Positions 1 through 9,200 of a stretch of 41,385 nt of DNA are shown piece after piece. The position numbers and the translations under genes were made by a program. Source of the DNA: Deltaproteobacteria bacterium (lineage in GTDB: Bacteria; Desulfobacterota; Deferrimicrobia; J040). The notes beneath the pieces were generated by a model. The model ran no database searches. It had not been told where the DNA came from and worked only from the letters and a program-made list of their open reading frames with translations. Positions within the stretch are counted from its first letter, which is position 1. Every line of letters begins with the position of its first letter. Location: NCBI GenBank assembly GCA_011773515.1, contig WVXK01000093.1, positions 16,775 to 58,159 of the forward strand, given 5' to 3'.

Positions 1-2522
1 TTTGCCTCGTTCATCTCTATGTAGGCCAGCAGGCCGAAGTAGTCCCCGGGCCCTATACGGGAAAGGTGCCCCCGGATAAATCCCTCCATCGATGGGTCCC
101 CCCCTGACAGGCGGGTGATTTCCGCGGCGTTGCTTTGACCGGTGAAGAGCTTGATCCCCCCCTCGACCAGGATCGGCTCCTCCGCCGGAAGTGCGCCCTC
201 CCTTTCGAAGGAGTCGGTCAGCTCCCTGGTTGCCACCTTGCTTGCCTCCACGTCGGGCTGATTGAACGGGTTGATCCCCAGGATCGATCCGGCCACTGCC
301 GTTGCCATCTCCCATCGAAAAAATTCCTGGCCCAGGCTGTAGAGGTCGGGTATCGCTATCCGGACGACGGGATGACCGCTCTCCTCGAGCTCTTTTACGC
401 CTCTATCCAGTGACTCTTCAGCTCCCCCCTCCAGTCTCAGGTATACGAAGAGCCTGTCCTCACCGTATGCCGCCGGCGGACCCAGCGCTTCGCCGTCTAC
501 GGGAATGAGGGCTTTCCCGTCTTTTCCCGTCGACTCGGCGAGAAGCTGTTCCAGCCAGGCACCGAACCCCCGGATGCCGGGCGAGGTGATGATGGTCACT
601 TTGTCTTTCCCCCTGTTGCCCAGGACCCCCAGAATGGTTCCCAGAACCACGCCGGGGTTCTCCCGCGGGGGGATGCAGGAGGAGCATGCCAGGGCCATCT
701 CGTCGGAGCGGGTAAGGAATTCTCTGACGTCAACGCCCATGGCGGCGCCGGGAACCATGCCGAAGTCCGACAGGGCGGAAAACCTTCCGCCTATGGAGGG
801 GACACCGTAAAAGATGCGCCGGAAGCGATCATCCCGTGCGGCCCGCTCCAGGTGGGAGCCGGGATCGGTTATGGCAATGAACCGCTCCCCGGCCTTGTCG
901 GCGCCAACGGCCTTTTCGACCAGCTCGTAGAAATAGCTCTTGAGTATGTTCGGCTCCAGGGTGCTCCCCGACTTGCTCGATACGATGAAAAGGGTGTTCG
1001 CGGGGTCAACCCTGTCTTCGAAGGACCTGATCTGCGCGGGGTCCGTCGAGTCGAGGACGTGGAGCTCGGGATAGCCCGTTATCGTCCCGAAGGTGCGCCT
1101 GAGCACTTCCGGGCACAGGCTCGATCCCCCCATGCCCAGGAGCAGGAGGTGGGAAAACTTCCCCGTCTTCACATCCTCTGCGATATCCTCGAAACGACCG
1201 CCGTTAGCCAGCTGGTCGCCCGTTATCCCCAGCCAGCCGAGCCAATTACCCTCGTCCGTCCCCGTCCAGACGGATGGGTCGCGCCCGAAGAGACGTCTCA
1301 CCTTTCCGCTGACCCTCCAGGTGTCGAGGGTTGCCGTTACGGAGGCCCCGAGGCTGTCAGGAAGGCTGTAATCCTGCGTGTTCACCCGGGCCTTGCGCGC
1401 TTCCGTGCACCTGACATCCACAGCGTCAAGCAGCTTATCGAACGCTTCCGAGAAGAGGCGAACGCCGTCGTCGAGCAAACTGCCCGAAATTTGCTTCATG
1501 GAGATGCCCGCCTGACCGAGGGAATCCATAGTTTCTCGGGCCTCTTCTTCGCCCTCTTCCAGGCTTGCCCGCGCGCGCCCGTGGTCACGGAATGCCTCGT
1601 ACGTTGCGGGAGGCAACGTGTTGACCGTATCCTGCCCGATCAGCTCATCGACGTAGAGAACATCGCTGTACCGGGGGTTCTTGGTTCCCGTGCTCGCCCA
1701 CAGGAGCCGCTGCGTCCGCGCTCCCTTCGCCGCGAGAGCTTCCCAGCGGTCTCCCCGGAAAATTTCCCTGTACCGCCGGTAGGCGAGCCTTGCATTCGCG
1801 ATTGCAACCCTCCCGGGAAGGCTTTTCAGCACTCTCACTTCATCGGGGGACGGGCCGGCTTCGAGTCGGGCTTCCACTGCCGTCTCTATTGCGGCGTCTA
1901 TTCGGCTGACGAAAAAGCTGGCAACGCTTCCCACCCTGCCAATGTCCCCGCTCCTGGTTTCCGACAACCTTTCCAGGCCCGTGATGTATGCCTGGGCAAC
2001 GTCTTCGTAGGTATCCCGGGAAAAGATGAGGGTCACGTTCACGTTTATCCCCTCGCTTATGAGCTGTTCGATCGCGGGGATGCCCTCCGGCGTGGCGGGG
2101 ACTTTGATCATGAGGTTTTCCCTCCCCACCGCCTGAAAGAGCCGTCGTGCCTCTTCGATCGTTCTCTTCGTTTCACCGGCGAGATAGGGGGACACCTCGA
2201 GGCTCACATACCCGTCGCCCCCACCCGTCTTTTCGTAGACGGGCCGCAACACGTCTGCCGCGTCCTTTATATCGCGGATGGCGAGCTGCTCGTAGATCGC
2301 CATGGGGTCGAGATCCTTCCGTGGGCGCAGCTTTTCGAGCAAATCCGCGTAGTCGGTGCTGCCGGTGATCGCTTTCTGGAATATGGCCGGGTTGGAGGTG
2401 ACTCCCCGCAGTCCATCCTCCTCTACCATCCTCTTCAGTCCGCCGCCCGTTATAAGATCCCGCCGGATGTAGTCGAGCCATATGGATTGGCCGTATCTGC
2501 CCAGTTCATTCAAAGGATTCAT
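1..2522 (-). CDS. Bifunctional transaldolase / glucose-6-phosphate isomerase (3' end missing)
   Basis: The frame is open from ATG 2522 to the left edge, giving at least 840 codons and no stop, so the C-terminus lies outside the window. The N-terminal half is transaldolase: a TSNP motif near residue 42 and the Schiff-base lysine in [10 protein letters not shown] at K140. The second half, from about residue 390, is phosphoglucose isomerase, with [10 protein letters not shown] and a sugar-phosphate-binding SSKSGST motif. The fusion joins the non-oxidative pentose phosphate pathway to fructose/glucose-6-phosphate exchange in the cytoplasm. Known fusions of this type are about 950 residues, so roughly 110 are missing. 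The ATG overlaps the rpiB stop (ATGA), so the genes are translationally coupled. I translated the whole frame and saw no frameshift. Confidence 0.93.
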   Translation of the reverse strand, partial: MNPLNELGRYGQSIWLDYIRRDLITGGGLKRMVEEDGLRGVTSNPAIFQKAITGSTDYADLLEKLRPRKDLDPMAIYEQLAIRDIKDAADVLRPVYEKTGGGDGYVSLEVSPYLAGETKRTIEEARRLFQAVGRENLMIKVPATPEGIPAIEQLISEGINVNVTLIFSRDTYEDVAQAYITGLERLSETRSGDIGRVGSVASFFVSRIDAAIETAVEARLEAGPSPDEVRVLKSLPGRVAIANARLAYRRYREIFRGDRWEALAAKGARTQRLLWASTGTKNPRYSDVLYVDELIGQDTVNTLPPATYEAFRDHGRARASLEEGEEEARETMDSLGQAGISMKQISGSLLDDGVRLFSEAFDKLLDAVDVRCTEARKARVNTQDYSLPDSLGASVTATLDTWRVSGKVRRLFGRDPSVWTGTDEGNWLGWLGITGDQLANGGRFEDIAEDVKTGKFSHLLLLGMGGSSLCPEVLRRTFGTITGYPELHVLDSTDPAQIRSFEDRVDPANTLFIVSSKSGSTLEPNILKSYFYELVEKAVGADKAGERFIAITDPGSHLERAARDDRFRRIFYGVPSIGGRFSALSDFGMVPGAAMGVDVREFLTRSDEMALACSSCIPPRENPGVVLGTILGVLGNRGKDKVTIITSPGIRGFGAWLEQLLAESTGKDGKALIPVDGEALGPPAAYGEDRLFVYLRLEGGAEESLDRGVKELEESGHPVVRIAIPDLYSLGQEFFRWEMATAVAGSILGINPFNQPDVEASKVATRELTDSFEREGALPAEEPILVEGGIKLFTGQSNAAEITRLSGGDPSMEGFIRGHLSRIGPGDYFGLLAYIEMNEA

Positions 2523-3001
2523 CGCTTTTTCTCCACCACCCTGTCAGCCCTGCCCCCGTATTTTGCTTCCAGGGAGAGCACCTTGTTGAGTCTGCGCACG
2601 TGGCGCTCCTTTCCGGTGAACACTGCCGAAAGAAAAGCGGTCACCAGCTCCCGTGCGAGCTCGGTGCCGATCACCCGCGATCCCACGACGAGCACGTTCA
2701 TGTCGTCGTGTTCCACGCCCTGGTGGGCGGAGTAGGTATCGTGACAGAGCCCCGCGCGTATGCCGGGGAGCTTGTTCGCAGCCACCGATGCGCCCACCCC
2801 GCTGCCGCAGACAAGGATACCCCGTTCTCCTGCTCCCTCCCTGAGAGCGGTCCCGACGGCTTCGGCGAAATCGGGGTAATCAACGGGGTCCTCGCTCCCT
2901 GTTCCCACGTCCACGATCTCGTGCCCCAGCCCCGTCAGGTGCTCTACGAGCCTCTTTTTCAGGAGAAATCCCGCATGGTCAGAGCCGATGACGACCCGCA
3001 T
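2519..3001 (-). CDS. rpiB: Ribose-5-phosphate isomerase B
   Basis: A 160-residue RpiB/LacAB-family sugar-phosphate isomerase that interconverts ribose-5-phosphate and ribulose-5-phosphate. The N-terminus carries the family signature SDHAGF (residues 7-12). The catalytic cysteine is C65 in VCGSGVGAS, and the ring-opening histidine is H98 in VEHDDMNVL, where many homologs read HND. The length is normal for the family. It sits 3 nt after the transketolase stop and overlaps the downstream transaldolase-PGI start by 4 nt, so these three genes are almost certainly one transcript for the non-oxidative pentose phosphate pathway. Confidence 0.95.
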   Translation of the reverse strand: MRVVIGSDHAGFLLKKRLVEHLTGLGHEIVDVGTGSEDPVDYPDFAEAVGTALREGAGERGILVCGSGVGASVAANKLPGIRAGLCHDTYSAHQGVEHDDMNVLVVGSRVIGTELARELVTAFLSAVFTGKERHVRRLNKVLSLEAKYGGRADRVVEKKR

Positions 3002-3004
3002 CTC

Positions 3005-5083
3005 TCACCTCGCTTTTCCGACCTGCTCTCTTGCTGCGGCGACCACCTTCTCCGGTGTAAAGCCGAACTTCCTCTGCAGCTCCTTGAGGGGGGCGGAGGC
3101 GCCGAAGGTTTCCATCCCGATCGCCTTTCCCGCGGGCCCCACGTACCGCGACCAGCCCAGGGTCGATGCAAGCTCCACGGAGACCCGCGCCGAGATCCGT
3201 GAAGGGATGACGCTGTCTTTGTACTCTTTGTCCTGCTTCTCGAATATCTCCCAGGAGGGCATGCTCACCACGCGGGACCGTATCCCTTCCTCTTTCAGCT
3301 TTTCGTGGGCCAGAACGCACAGCCACACCTCGCTTCCCGTCGCCAGGAGGAGCACCTCCGGGTCACCGCCTTCCGCGTCTGCGAGGACGTAGGCCCCCCG
3401 GGCAAGACCCGACGCGGGCGCGTACCGCGACCGATCGATGACGGGAAGTGCCTGTCTCGATAGCACCAGGGCAACCGGTTCGTGGGCAAGCTGCATGATC
3501 ACCCGCCATGCTTCGGCCACTTCGCCGGCGTCGGCGGGACGAAGGGTGATGAGGCCCGGGATTGCCCGGAGCGATGCCAGCTGCTCAACGGGCTGGTGGG
3601 TCGGCCCGTCCTCGCCCACACCGATGGAGTCGTGGGTGAATATGTAGATGACGGGGAGCTCCATGAGGGCGCTCAGCCTGATGGCAGGGCGGGCGTAGTC
3701 GCTGAATATGAGGAACGTGGAGCCATAGGGCCGGACCTTGCAGTGGGACATTCCGTTCAGGATAGATGCCATGGCGTGTTCCCGCACGCCGAAGTGGAGG
3801 TTGCGGCCGCGGTAGTTTTCCCCGGTGAAGTCACCGGCATCCTCAGAGGTGATCCGCGTCTTCGTCGACGGAGCGAGGTCGGCGGACCCGCCGATGAGCC
3901 AGGGTACGTTTCCGGCCACGGCGTTCTGCACGATGCCCGAGGCATCACGGCCGGCCATGCCCTTTGTGTCAGCATCGAATTCAGGGATGCCGCGGTCCCA
4001 GCCCTCCGGGAGCTTGCGCCGCTGCATGCTGAAGAGCTGGTCCGCGAGTTCCGGGTATTTCTTTTCGTAGGCGTGGAACATGTCGATCCAGGCATTCCGG
4101 AGCGACCTGCCCCTTTTTCCCATACCGTCATGGAAATGCTCCCGAACGCCGTCGGGCACGAGGAACGCGCTGTCCTCCGGCCACCCGTAGTTTCTTTTCG
4201 TCAGCCTGATCTCATCCTCCCCCAGGGGAGCCCCGTGGGCCGCGCTGGTATCCTGCTTGTTGGGGGAGCCGTAGGCAATGTGGCTGTCGACGATGATAAG
4301 GGTTGGTCTATCTGGGGTATTCTTGAAGGTCTGGAAAGCGTCTTCGAGCATCTCCAGGTCGTTTGCATCGCCCACCCGGGTCACGTTCCAGCCGTAGGAG
4401 ATGAACCTTGTCGCCACGTCTTCGGTGAAGGCCCAGTCCGTATGCCCCTCGATGGTGATCCTGTTGTTGTCGTATATCCAGCAGAGGTTCGCGAGTTTCA
4501 GGTGACCGGAGAGGGATGCGGCCTCCGATGCTACCCCCTCCATCATGTCTCCATCGCTGCACATGGCGTACACGTGGTAGTCGAACATCTCGAAACCGGG
4601 CCGGTTGAAGTACCCGGCCATCCACGCGCCGGCGATAGCCATGCCCGTGCTCACGGCCGCTCCCTGTCCCAGCGGCCCCGTCGTGGTTTCCACTCCCGAC
4701 GTCCAGCGGTATTCCGGGTGCCCGGGGCACTTGCTGTCGAGCTGGCGGAATCTTTTTATGTCGTCAAGGGTGACGGAGGGCTCGCCGAGCGTTTCGTACT
4801 TCGGGTTGACCGCTTTCACCCCGGTTAAGTGCAGCATGGAGTAGAGAAGCATGGAGGCATGCCCGACGGAGAGGACGAAGCGGTCCCGGTTCGGCCATAT
4901 CGGGTCATCGGGATCGAAGCGAAGATGGTGCTGCCAGAGGCAGTAGACGACGGGGGCGAGAGCCATGGGCGTCCCGGGGTGGCCGGAATTTGCTGCCTGC
5001 ACGGCATCGATGGACAGGGTCCGTATCGTGTTTATGCACAGCTTTTCTATGTGGTCGTTATGTTTTTTGTGTCGCGGTACCAT
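3005..5083 (-). CDS. tkt: Transketolase
   Basis: A 692-residue, full-length transketolase that transfers two-carbon ketol units between sugar phosphates using thiamine diphosphate and Mg2+. The N-terminal thiamine-diphosphate domain shows the SGHPGTPM motif near residue 33 and the cofactor motif starting at GDG (CSDGDMMEG) and ending at DNN. The central pyrimidine-binding domain has GVREHAM and the DSIGVGEDGPTHQP loop. The C-terminal domain ends at the normal position. The start at ATG 5083 has GGAG about 9 nt upstream. The flanking genes are pathway partners (rpiB and transaldolase-PGI downstream), while the gene upstream is a flavin disulfide reductase 21 nt away. Confidence 0.96.
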   Translation of the reverse strand: MVPRHKKHNDHIEKLCINTIRTLSIDAVQAANSGHPGTPMALAPVVYCLWQHHLRFDPDDPIWPNRDRFVLSVGHASMLLYSMLHLTGVKAVNPKYETLGEPSVTLDDIKRFRQLDSKCPGHPEYRWTSGVETTTGPLGQGAAVSTGMAIAGAWMAGYFNRPGFEMFDYHVYAMCSDGDMMEGVASEAASLSGHLKLANLCWIYDNNRITIEGHTDWAFTEDVATRFISYGWNVTRVGDANDLEMLEDAFQTFKNTPDRPTLIIVDSHIAYGSPNKQDTSAAHGAPLGEDEIRLTKRNYGWPEDSAFLVPDGVREHFHDGMGKRGRSLRNAWIDMFHAYEKKYPELADQLFSMQRRKLPEGWDRGIPEFDADTKGMAGRDASGIVQNAVAGNVPWLIGGSADLAPSTKTRITSEDAGDFTGENYRGRNLHFGVREHAMASILNGMSHCKVRPYGSTFLIFSDYARPAIRLSALMELPVIYIFTHDSIGVGEDGPTHQPVEQLASLRAIPGLITLRPADAGEVAEAWRVIMQLAHEPVALVLSRQALPVIDRSRYAPASGLARGAYVLADAEGGDPEVLLLATGSEVWLCVLAHEKLKEEGIRSRVVSMPSWEIFEKQDKEYKDSVIPSRISARVSVELASTLGWSRYVGPAGKAIGMETFGASAPLKELQRKFGFTPEKVVAAAREQVGKAR

Positions 5084-5104
5084 AGCTCAAGGCTCCAGGT
5101 TTTC

Positions 5105-6562
5105 TCACTCCTCTTCACCGCAGGCCCTTCCCTTCAGGTTGAAGAGGAGCTTCAGGCCTTTTTTGACCCTGTCGGAGAAGATCTTTCCCGCAAAGAACGT
5201 CCCCGTTACCCTCTTGCTTATCTCTCCCAGGGTCGGGTAGGGGTGGACGGCGGAGGCCAGGGTGGAAAGCTTCACCTTCCCGTTCATGACGGCCACCCAT
5301 TCGTTTACGAGCTCTCCCGCGTGGAGGCCAAGTATCTGGACGCCGATGGGCTTTTCCCTGGCGTCCAGGATCATCTTGATCTTTCCCACCTTTGATCCCT
5401 CGGCGAGGCTTCTGTCGTTGTCTTTGAATTCCTCCGTCCATACCGAATACTCTATGCCCGCCTCTTTAGCCCTCTTCTCGTTCATCCCGATGCTTGCCAG
5501 CTCGGGGTCGGTGTACGTGCACCAGGGGAGGTTCGTATAGTCCGTATTCCGGGGGATGCGAAAGACAGTATTGCTCAGCACGATGCCTCCCTCGTAGCCG
5601 GCAGCGTGGGTGAACTGATATTTTCCCGTCACGTCCCCGGCACCGTAGATGTGCTTGTAGTTGGTCCTCAATCTTTTGTCCACCGTGAGACCTTTCCGGT
5701 CGAAGGCGATGCCGATCTCCTCGAGACCCGCCCCGTAGAGGTTGGGGCTCCTGCCCATCGCGACGAGGATCGTCTCTGCCCTGAGATCCCTGGTCCCCCC
5801 CTCGCCCGTTTTTATCGTGATCTCCCGTTCACCTCCCCGGTCGCGGGCTCTCAGGACTGCCGAATTGAGGTGAAACGTGACCCCCTCTCCGGAGAGCACC
5901 TCCATGACCTGGTCCGCCATGTCCCTGTCCTCCTTGCTCAAGATCTGCCCGCTTCTCTGGACGACGGTCACCTTCGTCCCGAGCCTGGTAAATGCCTGGG
6001 CCATCTCGATGGCTATGGGACCGGCTCCCAGCACGATCATCGAAGAGGGCAGCCTGTCCAGGGAGAATATCTCTTTGTTCGTGATGAAGGGAGTTTTGTC
6101 CAGGCCCTCGATCGAGGGTATAGCGGGGGACGACCCCGTGGCGATGACCCAGTTTTTCGCAGAAACGGTCCTCCCGTTCAGCCTGACCGCATTCTCGTCG
6201 ATGAACGTTGCATCACCGAACTCGACCTTTGCTCCGAGCCTGCAGAACCTCTCCTCGGAATCGTGCTTCTGGATAATGTCGATGACCGACCTGATACGCT
6301 TAGCCACCTCCCGGAAATCGACGGGCTCTACGTCCACCGGGGGCAGACCGTACCGGTCCGCGCTCTTCATGAGGTGGCACACGTGAGCCGTTTTTATGAG
6401 CGTCTTACTCGGGACGCACCCGTAATGGAGGCAGTCGCCCCCCAGCTCCTTCTCTTTTTCGATGAGCATGGTCTTTGCCCCGAGCTGCGCTGCCCCTGCG
6501 GTAACGGTCAGGCCTGCGGCTCCCCCGCCGAGTACGCCCAGATCATATTCAAAATTTGCCAT
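5105..6562 (-). CDS. MerA-like FAD-dependent NAD(P)-disulfide oxidoreductase
   Basis: A 485-residue class I pyridine nucleotide-disulfide oxidoreductase. The N-terminal FAD site is GVLGGGAAGL; the redox-active pair is C44/C49 in GGDCLHYGCVPSK. The NAD(P)-binding segment is VLGAGPIAIEMAQ and the second FAD contact is IYGAGDVTGKYQFTHAAG. The C-terminal dimerisation domain has HPYPTLGE, as in the mercuric-reductase-like group rather than HPTLSE of true lipoamide dehydrogenases. It lacks the N-terminal HMA domain and the C-terminal Cys pair of true MerA (it ends GRACGEEE), so mercury reduction is unlikely. The substrate is unknown. It follows a TVP38-family gene by 33 nt, a pairing known in other bacteria. 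The ribosome site GGGAGGGG supports the start. Confidence 0.9.
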   Translation of the reverse strand: MANFEYDLGVLGGGAAGLTVTAGAAQLGAKTMLIEKEKELGGDCLHYGCVPSKTLIKTAHVCHLMKSADRYGLPPVDVEPVDFREVAKRIRSVIDIIQKHDSEERFCRLGAKVEFGDATFIDENAVRLNGRTVSAKNWVIATGSSPAIPSIEGLDKTPFITNKEIFSLDRLPSSMIVLGAGPIAIEMAQAFTRLGTKVTVVQRSGQILSKEDRDMADQVMEVLSGEGVTFHLNSAVLRARDRGGEREITIKTGEGGTRDLRAETILVAMGRSPNLYGAGLEEIGIAFDRKGLTVDKRLRTNYKHIYGAGDVTGKYQFTHAAGYEGGIVLSNTVFRIPRNTDYTNLPWCTYTDPELASIGMNEKRAKEAGIEYSVWTEEFKDNDRSLAEGSKVGKIKMILDAREKPIGVQILGLHAGELVNEWVAVMNGKVKLSTLASAVHPYPTLGEISKRVTGTFFAGKIFSDRVKKGLKLLFNLKGRACGEEE

Positions 6563-6595
6563 TACACCCCTCCCAAATAGTGTGGTATCGAGACG

Positions 6596-7303
6596 TTATG
6601 AGCCCTTTACGGCGTTTACCCTCCTCGATTTGTAAAGGGACATCAGTTTTTTCACCGTTAACGGGAAAAGCCCCAGAATGACGAAGGAGATGATCAACCC
6701 GGGAGAGAGGATGCCTTTCAGGGAGTCTATTTTCGCCAGCTCCTTTCCTGCGTTTACATAGACCATGGTACCGGCGAGCATCCCCACCTGTGATACCCAG
6801 TAGAAGGTGCGTAGAGGCATCTTCGTGAGCCCCATGACGAGATTGATCATCCAGAAGGGGAAGACGGGAATGAGCCGCAAGGTGAAGAGGTAGAAGGGGC
6901 CTTCCTTTTCAACCCCTTCGTTCACCGTCTGGAGCTTGTCGCCGAATTTTCCCTGGACCCAGCCCTGGAGAAGGTATCGCGAAACGAAACAGGCCAGCGT
7001 GGCACCGATGCTGCTGGCAAAGGATACGACGACCGTACCCACGAGGAAGCCGAAGAGTGCCCCTCCCAGGAGGGTCAAAACGGCAGCCCCCGGAAGAGAC
7101 AGTGAGGTAACCAGTATGTAGATGAGCATGTAACTACCGATAACCAGGGCGCTGTTTTCCGCATAGAGCGCCCGGAAACTCTCCTGGGACGCTTTTATGT
7201 AGGCGAGGGAAAAGTACTGATCCAGGTTGAATATCTTGAACGCGGCGACACAGAGGGCGATGACGAGGACTATGCCGATCTTCTGAATCGTGTTTCTTTT
7301 CAT
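6596..7303 (-). CDS. TVP38/TMEM64 (DedA-like, SNARE-associated) family membrane protein
   Basis: A 235-residue polytopic inner-membrane protein. An N-terminal hydrophobic helix (about residues 8-25) is followed by further helices, including one with the family-typical LPGAAVLTLLGGALFG and another ending FPFWMINLVMGLTKMP, a hallmark of the TVP38/VTT domain. The length is normal. Its biochemical role is not established for most bacterial members; related DedA proteins act in lipid carrier recycling and membrane homeostasis. It is the first gene of the operon running to transaldolase-PGI. The start ATG 7303 has no strong ribosome site, and the AT-rich stretch 7304-7420 probably holds the operon promoter. 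Confidence 0.88.
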   Translation of the reverse strand: MKRNTIQKIGIVLVIALCVAAFKIFNLDQYFSLAYIKASQESFRALYAENSALVIGSYMLIYILVTSLSLPGAAVLTLLGGALFGFLVGTVVVSFASSIGATLACFVSRYLLQGWVQGKFGDKLQTVNEGVEKEGPFYLFTLRLIPVFPFWMINLVMGLTKMPLRTFYWVSQVGMLAGTMVYVNAGKELAKIDSLKGILSPGLIISFVILGLFPLTVKKLMSLYKSRRVNAVKGS

Positions 7304-7520
7304 ATCCGAGATTGTTTTTTTCGCATTCCTGCGGTTTTTAATTTTTCAGTCGCAATAAAATTGATTTCCTTACATATTTTTAAAGGTAGCAGATTTCTTA
7401 TCTATGTGTAACCTATAACTGTTTGATTGCCGAAAGATGGCGGATGATTCCCCAAAGCCCGGTAATGATGACACTTCCGGACTTCTACCGGTTGGGAGGA
7501 TGGAAGAGGGGTTGGTCGCG

Positions 7521-7985
7521 TCAGGAAGGCGGGGACGAACCCGGAATCGCTTTTCCCTGTATCTTCGATATGATCCTGCGGCAGGTTTTCATCCCCAATC
7601 CCGCCAGGAGTATCAGGCCGGTGCCGGTGAGAAGCAGCATGACGGACCCGCTGAGCGGTAAGGGGATCAACTTCCCCGGCTGTCGGTTTTCCGAGACCCG
7701 GTCAACGCCTCTGCCTGCTGCCGCCCTGGTGGCCCCGATCTTCTGGGAAGAGGCGTATCGCAGACCGGCGGACTGTTGCGCTCCCCTCTCGACGGGAAAG
7801 CTTTCTTCCGGAAAATAAGCATCTCCGGGGGAGATGACGCGGTGATCGGGGAGAGAAAATCTGCTCGCCCCTTCTGCATACGAACCATGCAGCCGGTACG
7901 TCGGGGGCTTGCTCGCGGCGGCGGGGGTGTGGGTCAAAAGCGATAAAGACACCGATATGACGATGACAGGAATTGTGTTCTTCAT
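7521..7985 (-). CDS. Small secreted protein with a PEP-CTERM-like C-terminal anchor
   Basis: A 154-residue reading frame starting at ATG 7985. It opens with a signal peptide (MKNT, a hydrophobic core, then a THTPAAASKPP cleavage region) and ends with a sorting-signal-like tail: PLPLSG, a hydrophobic helix (about residues 120-140), then a basic end with CRR. That layout resembles PEP-CTERM/exosortase substrates, although the usual V-P-E/P-P motif is weak. The middle is low in recognisable features. An upstream in-frame ATG at 8063 would add 26 residues before the signal and has a GGGAGA about 15 nt upstream, so the start is uncertain. Function unknown; an exported surface or matrix role is inferred only from the ends. 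Confidence 0.6.
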   Translation of the reverse strand: MKNTIPVIVISVSLSLLTHTPAAASKPPTYRLHGSYAEGASRFSLPDHRVISPGDAYFPEESFPVERGAQQSAGLRYASSQKIGATRAAAGRGVDRVSENRQPGKLIPLPLSGSVMLLLTGTGLILLAGLGMKTCRRIISKIQGKAIPGSSPPS

Positions 7986-8086
7986 GGTGCCGTTGCCTGC
8001 GCGCTCTTTTTCCCAAATCCCGCTCCGTTTACGGGCGAAAAACCAAAATGTCTTGATTTTCATGAGATTGTTATAGGTCTCCCGTC

Positions 8087-8305
8087 TTAGTCTTCCGGCT
8101 TCTTCCCGGTATCCTGGGGGGGCACTTTGTCCCGGTATTCGGGGTCGAAGAGGGAGGGCTGGGTCCTTTCGCTGATGTAGCGGATGGCCCGGCGCAGAAA
8201 CCACTCTTTCAGCGTTACGCCCTCTTCGCTCAGGGCGTCATAGAGCCGCTCCTTGACCGATGGGTCGACTTCCAGTACGATTCTCCCGCTCTTTCCCCGC
8301 ACCAT
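8087..8305 (-). CDS. Small ribbon-helix-helix-like protein (CopG/antitoxin type)
   Basis: A 72-residue protein whose first half reads like a ribbon-helix-helix: a beta strand (GRIVLEVDPSV), a helix (KERLYDALSEEG), a TLKEW turn and a second helix (FLRRAIRYISER). Proteins of this kind bind DNA as dimers and often repress their own promoter, commonly as antitoxins, but no toxin gene lies beside it. The tail (about residues 48-72) is polar and probably flexible. The ATG at 8305 is preceded by AGGAACG at suitable spacing, and the palindrome GAACGTTC overlaps the region just upstream. Family assignment is by pattern only. Confidence 0.6.
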   Translation of the reverse strand: MVRGKSGRIVLEVDPSVKERLYDALSEEGVTLKEWFLRRAIRYISERTQPSLFDPEYRDKVPPQDTGKKPED

Positions 8306-8457
8306 ATCGAACGTTCCTATATCATGTTCAGTATGTTACATTACATCAAATTTTCGCATTGTCAAGGGAATTATTGCCCGGGATTATCTATTTCTTTCGC
8401 CTGAAATCCAGGGCTCCGGGGTGATAGTTCCGGACCCGGAAGGGCCCGGACCGAAAA

Positions 8458-8913
8458 TCAATCCATAGTCCGGCGCATCTCAATGACGAGTTGGTCCAGG
8501 CGTCGATCGGTTGAGGAGACGACGAGTCCTTCCAGCCGTCCCGCAAGCTCAAGGTCCCCGCTGCTTCTTTCCAGTGTCGTCCTGGCAATGAGGAGATATT
8601 TTCCCTCCGGCAGATTAACGACAAAAGATCCGTGATATCCGCTGCGGGTCTTCGCGTGGGGTTGCCATTTTCCTTCCTCCCAGCGGAGAACCTCGATGGT
8701 GACGTCCTCCAGGGCCATGCCGGCCGCAGGCCCCATCTCACGAAACAGGGTCTTGCCGGACACCGTTGTCAGGGAAGGGGAGGGTGGCCGGCAGGCAGGC
8801 TGCAGAAGGAAAAGAAGGGGCAGGAGGATTGCGGCGGCAGGCAGTCTTGGCAAAACGGGCCGCTTCCCCCGGGCTTTCCCATTTCCGGTTGTTTTGCTTT
8901 CCCTCGTGACCAT
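8458..8913 (-). CDS. Putative lipoprotein with a carboxypeptidase-regulatory-like beta domain
   Basis: A 151-residue frame from ATG 8913, preceded by GGTGG. The frame is open further upstream to 9219, but that extension has no protein-like character. A basic N-region leads to a hydrophobic stretch (about residues 25-38) ending LQPAC, an imperfect lipobox with C41 as the likely lipidated residue. The mature part resembles a small transthyretin-like/carboxypeptidase-regulatory beta sandwich: ALEDVTIEVLRWEEGKW, then a turn, GSFVVNLPEGKYLLIART. Such domains are common in surface lipoproteins without a fixed function. It diverges from the phospholipase D family gene. Confidence 0.6.
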   Translation of the reverse strand: MVTRESKTTGNGKARGKRPVLPRLPAAAILLPLLFLLQPACRPPSPSLTTVSGKTLFREMGPAAGMALEDVTIEVLRWEEGKWQPHAKTRSGYHGSFVVNLPEGKYLLIARTTLERSSGDLELAGRLEGLVVSSTDRRLDQLVIEMRRTMD

Positions 8914-9200
8914 TTTTCCACCGCCGCATCTGGCTTCGCAGCGCCTTTTCCCGTGTCTTCTCAGTTTACCACGAAGAAAACAGGATCTCCCGCCGATGAC
9001 CACGGCAGGGGATTCGGGGTTGTTTCCCCCGAGAAAAGCCCCGTCCGGGTGTGAATGCAGGTGCGCAGCATGCAGATGAGACCGCGCAGCACCGTTCCTA
9101 TTCGATTGCCCGTGGCCGATCTGGCGCTCAATAATTACCAATGAAAATAAATATTTAGAGAATTCAGGCAGCGATTTTCCCGGGCGGCACGGTGTTTGTA

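Noticed and set aside
852-2735. Plus-strand open frame of 627 codons
   Set aside because: Lies antisense to the transaldolase-PGI and rpiB genes. Its protein has no motif and is rich in Arg/Pro/Gly as expected of a shadow frame in GC-rich DNA.
5105-6562. True mercuric reductase and a mercury-resistance operon
   Set aside because: No HMA domain, no C-terminal vicinal cysteines and no merT/merP/merR neighbours.
7405-7413. Third copy of the GTGTAACCTG element
   Set aside because: Only nine bases match, and no -24/-12 promoter lies at the expected distance.
8087-8305. Toxin-antitoxin pair
   Set aside because: The ribbon-helix-helix-like gene has no adjacent toxin-like gene; the neighbours are exported proteins.
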